NCBI GenBank assembly: GCA_023251135.1
Contig: JAHEZJ010000001.1
Location: 1 to 33,036 of the forward strand
From: Flavobacterium sp.
Lineage (GTDB): Bacteria > Bacteroidota > Bacteroidia > Flavobacteriales > Flavobacteriaceae
Direction: 5' to 3'
DNA: 33,036 bases
Shown here: piece by piece, positions 1-10,462 of the stretch
Layout: each line of letters opens with the position of its first letter
Numbering within the stretch: the first letter of the stretch is position 1
Notes under the pieces: model-generated
Seen by the model: only the letters and a program-made list of their open reading frames with translations
What the model was told of the DNA's origin: nothing
Databases searched by the model: none
Made by a program: the position numbers and the translations under genes

Positions 1-590
1 CGGTGGTCATGTTCGATCGTGTCACCAATGATATCCTGTGCGACAAAGTAATTATTGATGACAAAGCTGCTGCCTATGAAGCTGTACAAAGTTTGATAGA
101 CAATGGCCGAAGAAAGATCGCTCTGGTCACTACCGTAGATTATGTAAGTGTGGGAAAACTCAGAACCGACGGTTACGAAAAAGCGCTTCTCGACAATGGA
201 TTGCCTTTTAATGAGGATTTAATCATCAAAATCGAAGATGTAGACACTTGCGAAATCACCATCAGCCAGCTTTTACACGACCGTGCCTTTGATGCTGTTT
301 TTGCTGTAAATGAGCTTTTTGCTGTGACCATTATCAAAACAGCGAGTAAAATGGGACTAAAAGTTCCAGAAGATCTTGCCGTAATTGCCTTTACTGACGG
401 AATTATTTCCAAATACTCCACTCCGACTATTACAACCGTAAGCCAGAGCGGTGAAAAAATGGGTAACAAAGCCGCTAAAATGCTGATCGAAAGACTCGAA
501 GCCGAACACGATGACGACGAAGAAGAAAACGAAAATTACACCACAGAAGTCATTGAAACGCATCTTATAAAACGAGAATCTACTGACTAA
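1..590 (+). CDS. LacI-family transcriptional regulator, C-terminal part (5' truncated by window edge)
   Basis: About 195 residues of the periplasmic-binding-protein-like effector domain of a LacI/GalR regulator are visible; the N-terminal helix-turn-helix lies outside the window. The protein opens with MFDRV, continues through a segment in which a run of Asp/Lys precedes the AAYEAVQSLIDNGRRKIALV helix-strand unit, and later has the typical stretch AVFAVNELFAVTIIK, then GLKVPEDLAVIAFTDG and a TTVSQSGEKMG segment. These match the order of LacI-fold sugar-binding domains. The tail is acidic (DDDEEENEN). It lies 180 bases upstream of a co-directional maltodextrin operon, so it is most likely the local maltose or maltodextrin sensor. 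That role comes from position only. An inverted repeat at 726-744 is a candidate operator. Confidence 0.88.
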   Translation, partial: VVMFDRVTNDILCDKVIIDDKAAAYEAVQSLIDNGRRKIALVTTVDYVSVGKLRTDGYEKALLDNGLPFNEDLIIKIEDVDTCEITISQLLHDRAFDAVFAVNELFAVTIIKTASKMGLKVPEDLAVIAFTDGIISKYSTPTITTVSQSGEKMGNKAAKMLIERLEAEHDDDEEENENYTTEVIETHLIKRESTD

Positions 591-725
591 AAACCTAAAA
601 ATCAACATTTTCCAAAGTCTTAAATAACATTTATGACTTTTTTGTTAGCGTATTTAAAAAAATAATTAATACTTTTACGCCTGCTCAAAGCTTTTACTTT
701 TACTTCGAAATAATAAGTAAGTTTT

Positions 726-744
726 GATAAGCAAAGCGCTTATC
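726..744. promoter_or_regulatory. Candidate LacI-type operator, perfect 7-5-7 inverted repeat
   Basis: GATAAGC, then AAAGC, then GCTTATC: two perfectly complementary 7-base arms around a 5-base centre that contains GCGC across the right border. It lies 27 bases before the ATG of the sugar transporter and just after a LacI-type regulator gene. The size and CG-containing centre resemble LacI-family operators. Binding is inferred. Confidence 0.5.
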
Positions 745-770
745 GTCTAATTAATTTTTTAATTACGATA
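741..770 (+). promoter_or_regulatory. Hairpin ending directly at the transporter start codon
   Basis: TATCGT-(CT bulge)-AATTAA pairs with TTAATTACGATA around a TTTT loop, and the stem ends at base 770, one base before the ATG at 771. It also shares four bases with the candidate operator. It could influence initiation, or simply be AT-rich chance pairing. Confidence 0.35.
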
Positions 771-2291
771 ATGGAAAAGCGTAAATTAAGTTTCTGGGAA
801 ATTTGGAACATGAGTTTCGGTTTCTTGGGAATACAGTTTGGTTTTGCACTGCAAAACGCAAATACTTCAAGAATTTTTGAAACTCTGGGTGCCAAAATTG
901 ACGAAATTCCAATTTTATGGATTGCGGCTCCGGTTTCAGGATTAATCATCCAACCCGTAATTGGTTATTTTAGCGATAGAACCTGGACTCGTTTAGGCCG
1001 ACGCCGCCCCTATTTTTTAATTGGAGCCATCTTGTCTTCTATTGCCTTATTCATCATGCCCAACTCTCCAACTTTATGGATAGCTGCAGGTACTTTATGG
1101 ATCATGGATGCCTCGATTAATGTTTCGATGGAACCTTTTCGCGCTTTTGTTGGCGACAATTTACCCGAAAAACAACGTACTTTAGGTTTTGCCATGCAAA
1201 GTTTCTTTATCGGAACCGGTGCAGTGGTAGGCTCTGTTTTGCCTTATCTCTTTACCAATGTTTTTGGGGTAAGCAATACTGCCGCGGAAGGAATTATTCC
1301 CGACTCTGTTAAATGGTCCTTTTATATTGGTGGAATTGTTTTCCTGCTTTCTGTTTTATGGACTGTTTTTAAAACTACAGAATATACGCCCGAAGAGCTT
1401 CATGCTTTTGAAGTTCAAAGTAAAAAAGACAAGGAGGATCTTATTCTCAATCCCGAAACAGACTCTGAAAGCAACATCAAACGACAATTGTTTTTAGGAG
1501 TATTATTGACCGTAATTGGAGCATTGGTTTCCTTTTTAATTTTCGAAAACAGTCTGGCGAAAGAACTTTACATTCTTTTTATCGGTTTGGTTTTCATGGG
1601 GGTATTATTCATGATTGCTTCTCAATTACGAACTTCTAAAGTTCATAATGGTTTTACGATAATCATGACCGATCTATTGAACATGCCGGCCACGATGAAA
1701 AAACTGGCCTGGGTTCAGTTCTTCTCCTGGTTTGCCTTATTCTCTATGTGGATTTATACTACACAAGCGGTTACACAGCATATTTTTGGCACAACAGACA
1801 CTACTTCTAAAGTATACAATGATGCCGCCGACTGGGTTTCGGTTTTGTTTACCGTTTATAACGGAATTGCCGCAGCAGTTGCTTTTTTATTGCCGGTCAT
1901 TGCCAAAAAAGTAGGCGTCAGAGCAACACATTTATTGGCTTTATGTGCCGGAGGTGTTGGTTTAATCTCTATTTATTTTATTGGCGACAAACAAATGCTG
2001 ATCCTTCCTATGTTAGGCGTTGGTATTGCCTGGGCAAGTATACTGTCGATGCCTTATGCCATGTTATCAGGAGCTTTACCGGCAGCAAAAATGGGATATT
2101 ACATGGGAGTTTTCAACTTCTTTGTTGTGATACCGCAAATTGTAGCCGCCACTATCTTAGGATTTGTTATCAAACAATTCTTTCACAACGAACCCATATA
2201 CGCCTTAATTATCGGAGGAGTATCTATGATATTTGCCGGATTACTTACCCTTAGAGTAAATAGCAGAACTAAAATTGAAATTCATGAATAA
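771..2291 (+). CDS. MFS sugar (maltose/maltodextrin) transporter, SLC45/GPH-like
   Basis: A 506-residue integral membrane protein with about 12 hydrophobic segments. The loop after the second segment reads DRTWTRLGRRRPYF, the RxGRRRP signature of SLC45/sucrose-type and GPH-like transporters. A hydrophilic central loop (residues about 205-238, rich in Lys, Asp and Glu) separates two six-helix halves. It is the first gene of an operon with beta-phosphoglucomutase and maltose phosphorylase, so the probable cargo is maltose imported unmodified across the inner membrane, which the downstream phosphorolytic enzymes require. The ATG at 771 is the only sensible start. The 3' end overlaps the next gene by 8 bases (ATGAATAA). 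Family assignment is firm; substrate is inferred from neighbours. Confidence 0.88.
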   Translation: MEKRKLSFWEIWNMSFGFLGIQFGFALQNANTSRIFETLGAKIDEIPILWIAAPVSGLIIQPVIGYFSDRTWTRLGRRRPYFLIGAILSSIALFIMPNSPTLWIAAGTLWIMDASINVSMEPFRAFVGDNLPEKQRTLGFAMQSFFIGTGAVVGSVLPYLFTNVFGVSNTAAEGIIPDSVKWSFYIGGIVFLLSVLWTVFKTTEYTPEELHAFEVQSKKDKEDLILNPETDSESNIKRQLFLGVLLTVIGALVSFLIFENSLAKELYILFIGLVFMGVLFMIASQLRTSKVHNGFTIIMTDLLNMPATMKKLAWVQFFSWFALFSMWIYTTQAVTQHIFGTTDTTSKVYNDAADWVSVLFTVYNGIAAAVAFLLPVIAKKVGVRATHLLALCAGGVGLISIYFIGDKQMLILPMLGVGIAWASILSMPYAMLSGALPAAKMGYYMGVFNFFVVIPQIVAATILGFVIKQFFHNEPIYALIIGGVSMIFAGLLTLRVNSRTKIEIHE

Positions 2292-2943
2292 TAAAAAAGC
2301 ATTCATCTTCGATCTTGATGGAGTGATCGTTGATACCGCTAAATACCACTTTTTAGCCTGGCAGAAAATTGCAAAGGCCTTAAACATAAATTTTACACAC
2401 GAACACAACGAATTACTCAAAGGAGTAAGCCGCGTGCGTTCGTTAGACATAATTCTCGAGCTCGGAAATGTTCAGGCTTCTCAGGAAGATAAAGACAAAT
2501 GGCTCATTCAAAAAAATGAAGATTACTTATCTTACTTGGTTGACATGAATGAAAGTGAAATTCTTCCCGGAGTTTTTAAAATTCTGCAACTCTTAAAAGA
2601 AAAAAATCAGGGAATTGCCCTGGGTTCTGCCAGTAAAAACGCCCGTCCAATTCTGGAAAAAACCGGAATTCTTTCGTACTTCGATGTTATTGTAGACGGA
2701 AACGACGTTACCAACGCCAAACCAGATCCCGAAGTTTTCTTAAAAGCAGCGCAATTGCTGCAGATTAGTCCCGAAGATGCTATTGTTTTTGAAGATTCAG
2801 TTGCCGGAGTTCAGGCCGCTAATATTGGAAAAATGACCAGTATCGGAATTGGTTCAAAAACAATCCTGCACGAGGCACAGTATATCTTTGAGGACTTCAC
2901 CTTAATAGATACCCCTTTTATCGAATCATTAATTAGCAAATAA
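2284..2943 (+). CDS. pgmB: Beta-phosphoglucomutase (HAD superfamily)
   Basis: A 219-residue HAD hydrolase-fold protein. Residues 8-13 are IFDLDG, with nucleophile D10 and acid/base D12. The cap region carries LLKGVSRVRSLDI, the substrate-loop signature of beta-phosphoglucomutases. LGSASKNA (motif II), a Lys in NAKPDPEVF (motif III) and EDSVAGVQAA (motif IV) follow. The enzyme converts beta-glucose-1-phosphate to glucose-6-phosphate in the cytoplasm, which is what the adjacent maltose phosphorylase product needs. I chose the ATG at 2284 over the in-frame TTG at 2275; it gives an 8-base overlap with the transporter gene and suggests translational coupling. Spacing to the next gene is 17 bases, so these are one operon. 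Confidence 0.93.
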   Translation: MNNKKAFIFDLDGVIVDTAKYHFLAWQKIAKALNINFTHEHNELLKGVSRVRSLDIILELGNVQASQEDKDKWLIQKNEDYLSYLVDMNESEILPGVFKILQLLKEKNQGIALGSASKNARPILEKTGILSYFDVIVDGNDVTNAKPDPEVFLKAAQLLQISPEDAIVFEDSVAGVQAANIGKMTSIGIGSKTILHEAQYIFEDFTLIDTPFIESLISK

Positions 2944-2960
2944 GATCAATCAATCACAAA

Positions 2961-5264
2961 ATGAATCAAGATTACATTAAACCAGACAATTGGTCCATCA
3001 TCGAAGAAGGCTTTGATTCTGAAAGAGTAAAATCGTCAGAAAGTCTTTTTAGCATCGGAAACGGCGCCATGGGACAACGTGCCAATTTTGAAGAAACCTA
3101 TTCGGGTGAAACTTTTCAGGGAAGTTACATCGCCGGAATTTATTATCCGGACAAAACAAAAGTAGGCTGGTGGAAAAACGGATACCCTAAATATTTTGCC
3201 AAAGTACTAAACGCTCCAAACTGGATTGGAATTGACATTCAGATCAACGAAGAAAACTTAGACCTGAACCAGTGCACTGTCGTGAAAAATTTCCGCAGAG
3301 AATTGAATATGAAAGAAGGCTGGTACAATCGTTCTTTTGAAGCGACCTTAAAAAACGGAACCGAAATTGCCGTAAACATTCGTCGTTTTCTCTCTTTAGA
3401 TTTGGATGAAACCGGAATTATCAAGTACGAAATCACCCCTTTAAACAAAGATGCTAAAATTGTTTACAAACCTTATATCGATGCAGGTGTAACCAATGAA
3501 GATGCCAACTGGGACGAGAAGTTCTGGGAACCTCTTGAAGTTAAAAAGGGAGCAAATGAAGCTTTTGTCACCGCACAAACGTTTAAAACGCATTTTAAAG
3601 TAACCACTTTTATGCACAATACGATTTTTGCAAACGGAGAAAACGTAAACATTTCGCCTTCAACAATCGATTCAACTGCCGATAAAATTCAGTTTACCTA
3701 CGGAACCATAATCGCAAAAGGTCAAACCTCATCGATCCAGAAAATTGGTGGATATACCGTTTCTTTAAATCACGAAAATACGCTGACGGCAGCCGAAAAA
3801 TGCATTAAAACTGCTGTAGCGCTGGGTTATGATACTTTACTTCAAAATCAAATCGGGGCCTGGAGTAAAATCTGGGAAATGTCAGACATTACCATTGATG
3901 GTGATGTAAAAGCACAACAGGGAATTCGCTTTAACATCTTCCAGTTAAATCAAACCTATTTAGGAAAAGACAGCCGTTTAAACATTGGCCCTAAAGGTTT
4001 CACCGGAGAAAAATACGGCGGATCTACTTACTGGGATACTGAGGCTTACTGCATTCCGTTTTACATGGCCACTAAAGATCAGCAGGTGGCCCGTAACTTA
4101 CTGACTTACCGTTTCAATCAGCTGGATAAAGCAATTGAAAACGCCAAAGACAATTTAGGCTTCAAAAACGGTGCTGCTTTGTATCCAATGGTGACCATGA
4201 ATGGCGAAGAATGTCACAACGAATGGGAAATCACACACGAAGAAATCCACAGAAACGGAGCGATTGCCTTTGCTATTTACAACTACCATCGTTTCACCGG
4301 AGACTACTCTTATATTCCTGAAAAAGGTTTAGAAGTACTGATCGGGATTGCGCGTTTCTGGCACCAGAGAGCTTCTTTCTCTAAAGACAAAAATCAATAC
4401 GTTATTCTGGGCGTTACAGGGCCAAATGAATACGAGAACAATATCAACAATAATTTCTATACCAATTATATTGCAAAATGGTGTATTGATTATGCGGAAG
4501 AACAAATTAAAAAAGTCGCTGCTGAGTATCCATCAGACCACAAGCGAATCATCGAAAAAGTTACGCTATCGGCAGCTGAAATTGCGGAATGGAAAAACGT
4601 AGCCAATAATATGTATTTCCCAACTTCTGACGAATTGGGCATTTACCTGCAGCAGGACGGTTTCTTAGACAAAGATTTAGTTCCGGTAAAAGACTTAGAC
4701 CGTTCGCAGCGTCCTATCAATCAAAAATGGTCGTGGGATCGTGTTTTACGTTCGCCTTACATCAAACAAGCCGACGTTTTACAATGTTTCTATTTCTTTG
4801 AAGATCATTTTTCTAAAGAAGAATTAAAACGTAATTTTGAGTTTTACGAATCTTTTACGGTTCATGAAAGCTCATTGTCGCCATGTGTACACTCTATTCA
4901 GGCTGCTGTTTTAGACAAAATGGATATGGCTTATACTTTCTACTTAAGAACCTCCCGTTTGGATCTTGATGATTATAACAAAGAAGTGGAAGAAGGCTGT
5001 CACATTACCTCAATGGCCGGAACATGGATGAGTATCGTGGAAGGTTTTGGCGGAATGCGTGTGAAAAACGATCAGCTTCATTTTGCTCCAAAAATCCCAA
5101 AAGAATGGAAAGCGTATTCTTTTAAAATTAATTTCAGAAATCAAATTTTAAAAGTAGCTGTAAATCATAACGAAACAACTTTTACGGTAGACGGCGATCA
5201 GGATTTGACTATTGTAGTTAATGGAAATCCGGTAACTGCTGATAAATTGTTTCAAACCAATTAA
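2961..5264 (+). CDS. Glycoside hydrolase family 65 maltose phosphorylase
   Basis: A 767-residue GH65 protein without signal peptide, the usual length for maltose phosphorylases. The N-terminal beta-sandwich (about 1-270) contains GNGAMGQRANFEE; the (alpha/alpha)6 barrel carries GEKYGGSTYWDTEAYCIPFY and then VTGPNEYENNINNNFYTN, where E490 is the expected general acid (E487 in the Lactobacillus brevis enzyme). A phosphate-site stretch CHITSMAGTWMSIVEGFGG follows, then a small C-terminal beta domain. It cleaves maltose with inorganic phosphate to glucose and beta-glucose-1-phosphate, the substrate of the mutase just upstream. GH65 also includes trehalose and kojibiose phosphorylases; the transporter, mutase, GH97 and GH13 neighbours favour maltose. 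Confidence 0.9.
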   Translation: MNQDYIKPDNWSIIEEGFDSERVKSSESLFSIGNGAMGQRANFEETYSGETFQGSYIAGIYYPDKTKVGWWKNGYPKYFAKVLNAPNWIGIDIQINEENLDLNQCTVVKNFRRELNMKEGWYNRSFEATLKNGTEIAVNIRRFLSLDLDETGIIKYEITPLNKDAKIVYKPYIDAGVTNEDANWDEKFWEPLEVKKGANEAFVTAQTFKTHFKVTTFMHNTIFANGENVNISPSTIDSTADKIQFTYGTIIAKGQTSSIQKIGGYTVSLNHENTLTAAEKCIKTAVALGYDTLLQNQIGAWSKIWEMSDITIDGDVKAQQGIRFNIFQLNQTYLGKDSRLNIGPKGFTGEKYGGSTYWDTEAYCIPFYMATKDQQVARNLLTYRFNQLDKAIENAKDNLGFKNGAALYPMVTMNGEECHNEWEITHEEIHRNGAIAFAIYNYHRFTGDYSYIPEKGLEVLIGIARFWHQRASFSKDKNQYVILGVTGPNEYENNINNNFYTNYIAKWCIDYAEEQIKKVAAEYPSDHKRIIEKVTLSAAEIAEWKNVANNMYFPTSDELGIYLQQDGFLDKDLVPVKDLDRSQRPINQKWSWDRVLRSPYIKQADVLQCFYFFEDHFSKEELKRNFEFYESFTVHESSLSPCVHSIQAAVLDKMDMAYTFYLRTSRLDLDDYNKEVEEGCHITSMAGTWMSIVEGFGGMRVKNDQLHFAPKIPKEWKAYSFKINFRNQILKVAVNHNETTFTVDGDQDLTIVVNGNPVTADKLFQTN

Positions 5265-5278
5265 CACAACACACTTAA

Positions 5279-7405
<2,127 letters not shown>

Positions 7406-7412
7406 TTTTTTC

Positions 7413-7453
7413 AAAGACAAGTAATTCACCCCAAGATTACTTGTCTTTTTTTT
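7413..7453 (+). terminator. Rho-independent terminator after GH97
   Basis: Arms AAAGACAAGTAAT (7413-7425) and ATTACTTGTCTTT (7436-7448) are perfectly complementary over 13 bases with a 10-base loop and run into TTTTTTTT. It ends the transporter-mutase-phosphorylase-GH97 operon. Confidence 0.92.
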
Positions 7454-7528
7454 AAATTAATTAAGATATCAACAAGGTTTGAGAACTTTACCGGAAAATG
7501 TAAATTGCGTTAATCAAATTAATCCAAA

Positions 7529-8356
7529 ATGAAAAACATAACCGGTCTCTTTTTAAGTCTTTTATTAATCTCTTGTCAACAGAAAAACGAAACAACTCTT
7601 AAAACAAACATTGCACCAGCAAAATCAGACACTTTAGATAAAATTGATATAAACACAACACTATTTTGTGTTTACGATTTATCAAAAACAACAACAGCAA
7701 TTGTAGTAAATCTTAACGATCAGAATACCGGCGACGGAACTGCGTTTGATAAAGTTTTTAACGAGATAAGTTCCAAAGATTCTCTATACAATGTTGTGGA
7801 AGCCCCAAAAAGCAACAGAAGTCGAAACTTTGAATATTATGATACTTTAGGAAGCTATAAGCTTATAAGAAGTAAAACATTAGAAGACCAGATTAAAAAA
7901 ATTGCCGAAAAGAGTTACTACGTTTATGGCACAAAAGGTTTTTCAAAAATAACAATCAATAAAGTTGTTTGCGGACTCGACGAGTGTCGTACCAATATTA
8001 TTGCTTTTCCAATTGAAAATTTTGACACAACCAAGAATGGAAAACCTATTTTTTGTTCTAAACAATTACTCAAAATTAACTATCAGGAAAACTATTTTGA
8101 TATTCAGAAAAAAGTACGTGATTATGATGAAGAGAAAAGCAAAGATTACGACTACAAAGACGATATCAAAACTAAAATATTTGCCAATATTGGAAATGCT
8201 TATTTTGCCTATAATGATGATTTTATCTGGGGAAGAGATCCCGAAAACAGTAAATGTTCATTCCCAGGCAGAGCTATATATATTGTAAAAAAGAACAAGC
8301 CTGTAAAAAAATTCTGGATTGAAGGTTTAGATTTATTTGGAATTCCTTGTGACTAA
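7529..8356 (+). CDS. Unrecognised lipoprotein between GH97 and GH13 genes
   Basis: A 275-residue protein beginning MKNITGLFLSLLLISCQQKN: a short basic n-region, hydrophobic core and lipobox LISC with lipid-accepting C16. I do not recognise a domain. The mature part is hydrophilic and Lys/Asp-rich, with tyrosine- and lysine-rich stretches around residues 190-220, and has four further cysteines: two in CGLDEC, one in SKCSFPG and one in the terminal GIPCD. These could form disulfides in the periplasm. It has a terminator upstream and a 99-base gap downstream, so it is probably a separate transcription unit. Its position inside a starch cluster may be coincidental; nothing in the sequence shows carbohydrate binding. 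Confidence 0.75.
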   Translation: MKNITGLFLSLLLISCQQKNETTLKTNIAPAKSDTLDKIDINTTLFCVYDLSKTTTAIVVNLNDQNTGDGTAFDKVFNEISSKDSLYNVVEAPKSNRSRNFEYYDTLGSYKLIRSKTLEDQIKKIAEKSYYVYGTKGFSKITINKVVCGLDECRTNIIAFPIENFDTTKNGKPIFCSKQLLKINYQENYFDIQKKVRDYDEEKSKDYDYKDDIKTKIFANIGNAYFAYNDDFIWGRDPENSKCSFPGRAIYIVKKNKPVKKFWIEGLDLFGIPCD

Positions 8357-8455
8357 AAGTTATATGCAATTCAGTTTTTCAGGTTTTGTTTTTTACTCTG
8401 TCTCAAATCAAAAAAATTAACAATTAAAAATCTTCATCGATTTAAACCACAAAAT

Positions 8456-10327
8456 ATGAAAAATTGCAAAGCACACCTGGAAAGACATAATCTCTATAAA
8501 TTAATCCTATTCATACTATTATTTTCCGCTTCCGCGAAAGCGCAAATCCAAAAAACAGAACCGCCATTTTGGTATGCCGGCATGAAAAATCCGGAATTGC
8601 AGATTATGTTCTACGGAAAAGACATTTCACAATACGAGGCTTCTGTTTCAAATAATGTGGTGATTAAAAGCGTTGAAAAAACAGAAAATCCAAACTACCT
8701 TTTTGTTACCATCGATACGCAAAACCTAAAAGCTTCAGAATTGGTTTTCTCCTTCAAAACCAAAAACAAAGTCGCTTTTACTCAAAAATACACGCTTAAA
8801 GAAAGAAGAGCCAACTCTGCAGACCGAAAAAGCTACGATGCATCGGATGTAATGTACCTCATCATGCCGGATCGTTTTGCAAACGGAAATCCGAAAAACG
8901 ACAGCAATGCCGCTTTAACCGAAAAAGGGAACCGTCAGGATCCAAGTGGCCGTCATGGCGGAGACATCGAGGGAATCATTAAAAACCTCGATTATATCTC
9001 CTCTCTTGGTGCAACCACAATTTGGAATACGCCACTTTGCGAAGACAACGACAAACAGCACTCCTACCATACTTATGCACAATCAGACGTGTACAAAATA
9101 GATCCGCGTTACGGAACAAATGAAGATTATGTTCGTCTGTCTGCAGAAATGCATAAAAAAAACATGAAACTGGTTATGGATTATGTGACCAATCACTGGG
9201 GAATTACCCATTGGATGATGAAAGATATTCCGACCAAAACATGGTTCAATCAATTTGAAACTTTTACGCAAACACACCACAGACGTGAAGTGATTACTGA
9301 CATTCACGCTTCAAAAATAGATCAGGAAGTTTGTGTTGACGGCTGGTTTGTGCCTACAATGCCCGACTTGAACTTAAGAAATCCTCTTGTTGCCAAATAC
9401 CTGACTCAAAATGCGATCTGGTGGATTGAATATGCCAATCTTGACGGATTCAGAGTTGACACTTACAACTACTCTGATCAAACTGCAATGGCCAATTGGG
9501 CAAAAGCAGTTACGAACGAGTATCCTAATTTCAATATCGTTGGAGAAATATGGATGCACAATCAGGCAAATTTAGCCTATTGGCAAAAAGACAGTAAAAT
9601 TGGAGCAATCGAAAATTACAATTCCAACTTACCAAGTGTGATGGATTTTACGCTTCAAAGTCAGATTAGTTCAGCTTTCAACGAAAATGAACCAAGCTGG
9701 GATAATGGATTGATTAAATTCTACAACAATTTTGCCATGGATTATTTGTATCCAAACACCAATAACATTTTAGTTTTTGCAGAAAATCATGATACCGACC
9801 GTATCAATCATAATTTCAAATATGATTTAGCAAAATACAAACTAACTATGACTTTATTGGCTACAATTCGTGGAATTCCGCAAGTGTATTACGGTTCAGA
9901 AATTGGAATGGGTGGTGACAAAAGCAAAGGAGATGCCGACATTCGTCAGGATTTCCCGGGTGGCTGGGCTGGCGACAAAAACAATGCTTTCACCAAAGAA
10001 GGCAGAACCGCTGAGCAGGCTGCTTACTTTGATTTCACCTCTAAATTATTCAACTGGAGAAAATCAAACGAAGCCGTTCATTTCGGAAAAATGACACATT
10101 ATATTCCGGAAAACAACACTTATGTTTACTTCAGATATACGGATGCTAAAACGGTCATGGTTGTTTTCAATAACAATGCAAAAGAGCAAATTGTAAAAAC
10201 AAACCGTTTTAAAGAGAACCTCAAAAACTTTAAAAAAGGTAAAGATGTCATCACCGGAAAAACATTTGATTTGTCTTCTGAAATTACTTTAGAATCAAAA
10301 TCAGCTTTAGTTTTAGAATTGGAATAA
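8456..10327 (+). CDS. Secreted GH13 alpha-amylase family enzyme (neopullulanase/cyclomaltodextrinase type)
   Basis: A 623-residue protein with a signal peptide whose hydrophobic core ends SASAKAQ near residue 30. Residues about 35-115 form an N-terminal beta domain of the cyclomaltodextrinase type. The GH13 barrel shows region I DYVTNH (D242, H247), region II GFRVDTYNY (nucleophile D335), region III GEIWMHN (acid E364) and region IV FAENHDTDR (stabiliser D446). The MPDLN sequence near 302-306 corresponds to the MPKLN box of neopullulanase-like GH13 enzymes, which include SusA. All catalytic residues are present. It would cut alpha-1,4 bonds in maltodextrin or pullulan in the periplasm, feeding GH97 and the transporter. 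Confidence 0.9.
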   Translation: MKNCKAHLERHNLYKLILFILLFSASAKAQIQKTEPPFWYAGMKNPELQIMFYGKDISQYEASVSNNVVIKSVEKTENPNYLFVTIDTQNLKASELVFSFKTKNKVAFTQKYTLKERRANSADRKSYDASDVMYLIMPDRFANGNPKNDSNAALTEKGNRQDPSGRHGGDIEGIIKNLDYISSLGATTIWNTPLCEDNDKQHSYHTYAQSDVYKIDPRYGTNEDYVRLSAEMHKKNMKLVMDYVTNHWGITHWMMKDIPTKTWFNQFETFTQTHHRREVITDIHASKIDQEVCVDGWFVPTMPDLNLRNPLVAKYLTQNAIWWIEYANLDGFRVDTYNYSDQTAMANWAKAVTNEYPNFNIVGEIWMHNQANLAYWQKDSKIGAIENYNSNLPSVMDFTLQSQISSAFNENEPSWDNGLIKFYNNFAMDYLYPNTNNILVFAENHDTDRINHNFKYDLAKYKLTMTLLATIRGIPQVYYGSEIGMGGDKSKGDADIRQDFPGGWAGDKNNAFTKEGRTAEQAAYFDFTSKLFNWRKSNEAVHFGKMTHYIPENNTYVYFRYTDAKTVMVVFNNNAKEQIVKTNRFKENLKNFKKGKDVITGKTFDLSSEITLESKSALVLELE

Positions 10328-10330
10328 AAC

Positions 10331-10349
10331 TTAACCGCAAAGTTCGCAA
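10331..10349. repeat. Left copy of inverted 18-bp element flanking the alpha-amylase gene
   Basis: TTAACCGCAAAGTTCGCAA here is the inverse of TTGCGACCTTTGCGGTTA at 12252-12269, with one mismatch over 18 bases. The two copies bracket the GH13 lipoprotein gene. Confidence 0.6.
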
Positions 10350-10358
10350 TATTTTTTT

Positions 10359-10427
10359 GCCACAGATTAAAAGATTATTACAGATTTAAAAAAATCATTT
10401 TTATTCTTTTAATCTGTGGCTATTTTT
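10359..10427 (+). terminator. Palindromic intergenic repeat acting as probable terminator
   Basis: GCCACAGATTAAAAGA (10359-10374) and TCTTTTAATCTGTGGC (10405-10420) are perfect 16-base complements, followed by TATTTTTTTC. The same arm sequence recurs at 12977-13027, so this is a dispersed repeat that probably also ends transcription of the neopullulanase gene. Confidence 0.75.
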
Positions 10428-10462
10428 TTCAACATAATCCATGTCTAAAAAAATCCTAAATA

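Noticed and set aside
1943-2254. 103-codon plus-strand frame inside the transporter gene
   Set aside because: Shadow frame over a clear MFS coding region; its Cys/Arg-rich composition is not protein-like.
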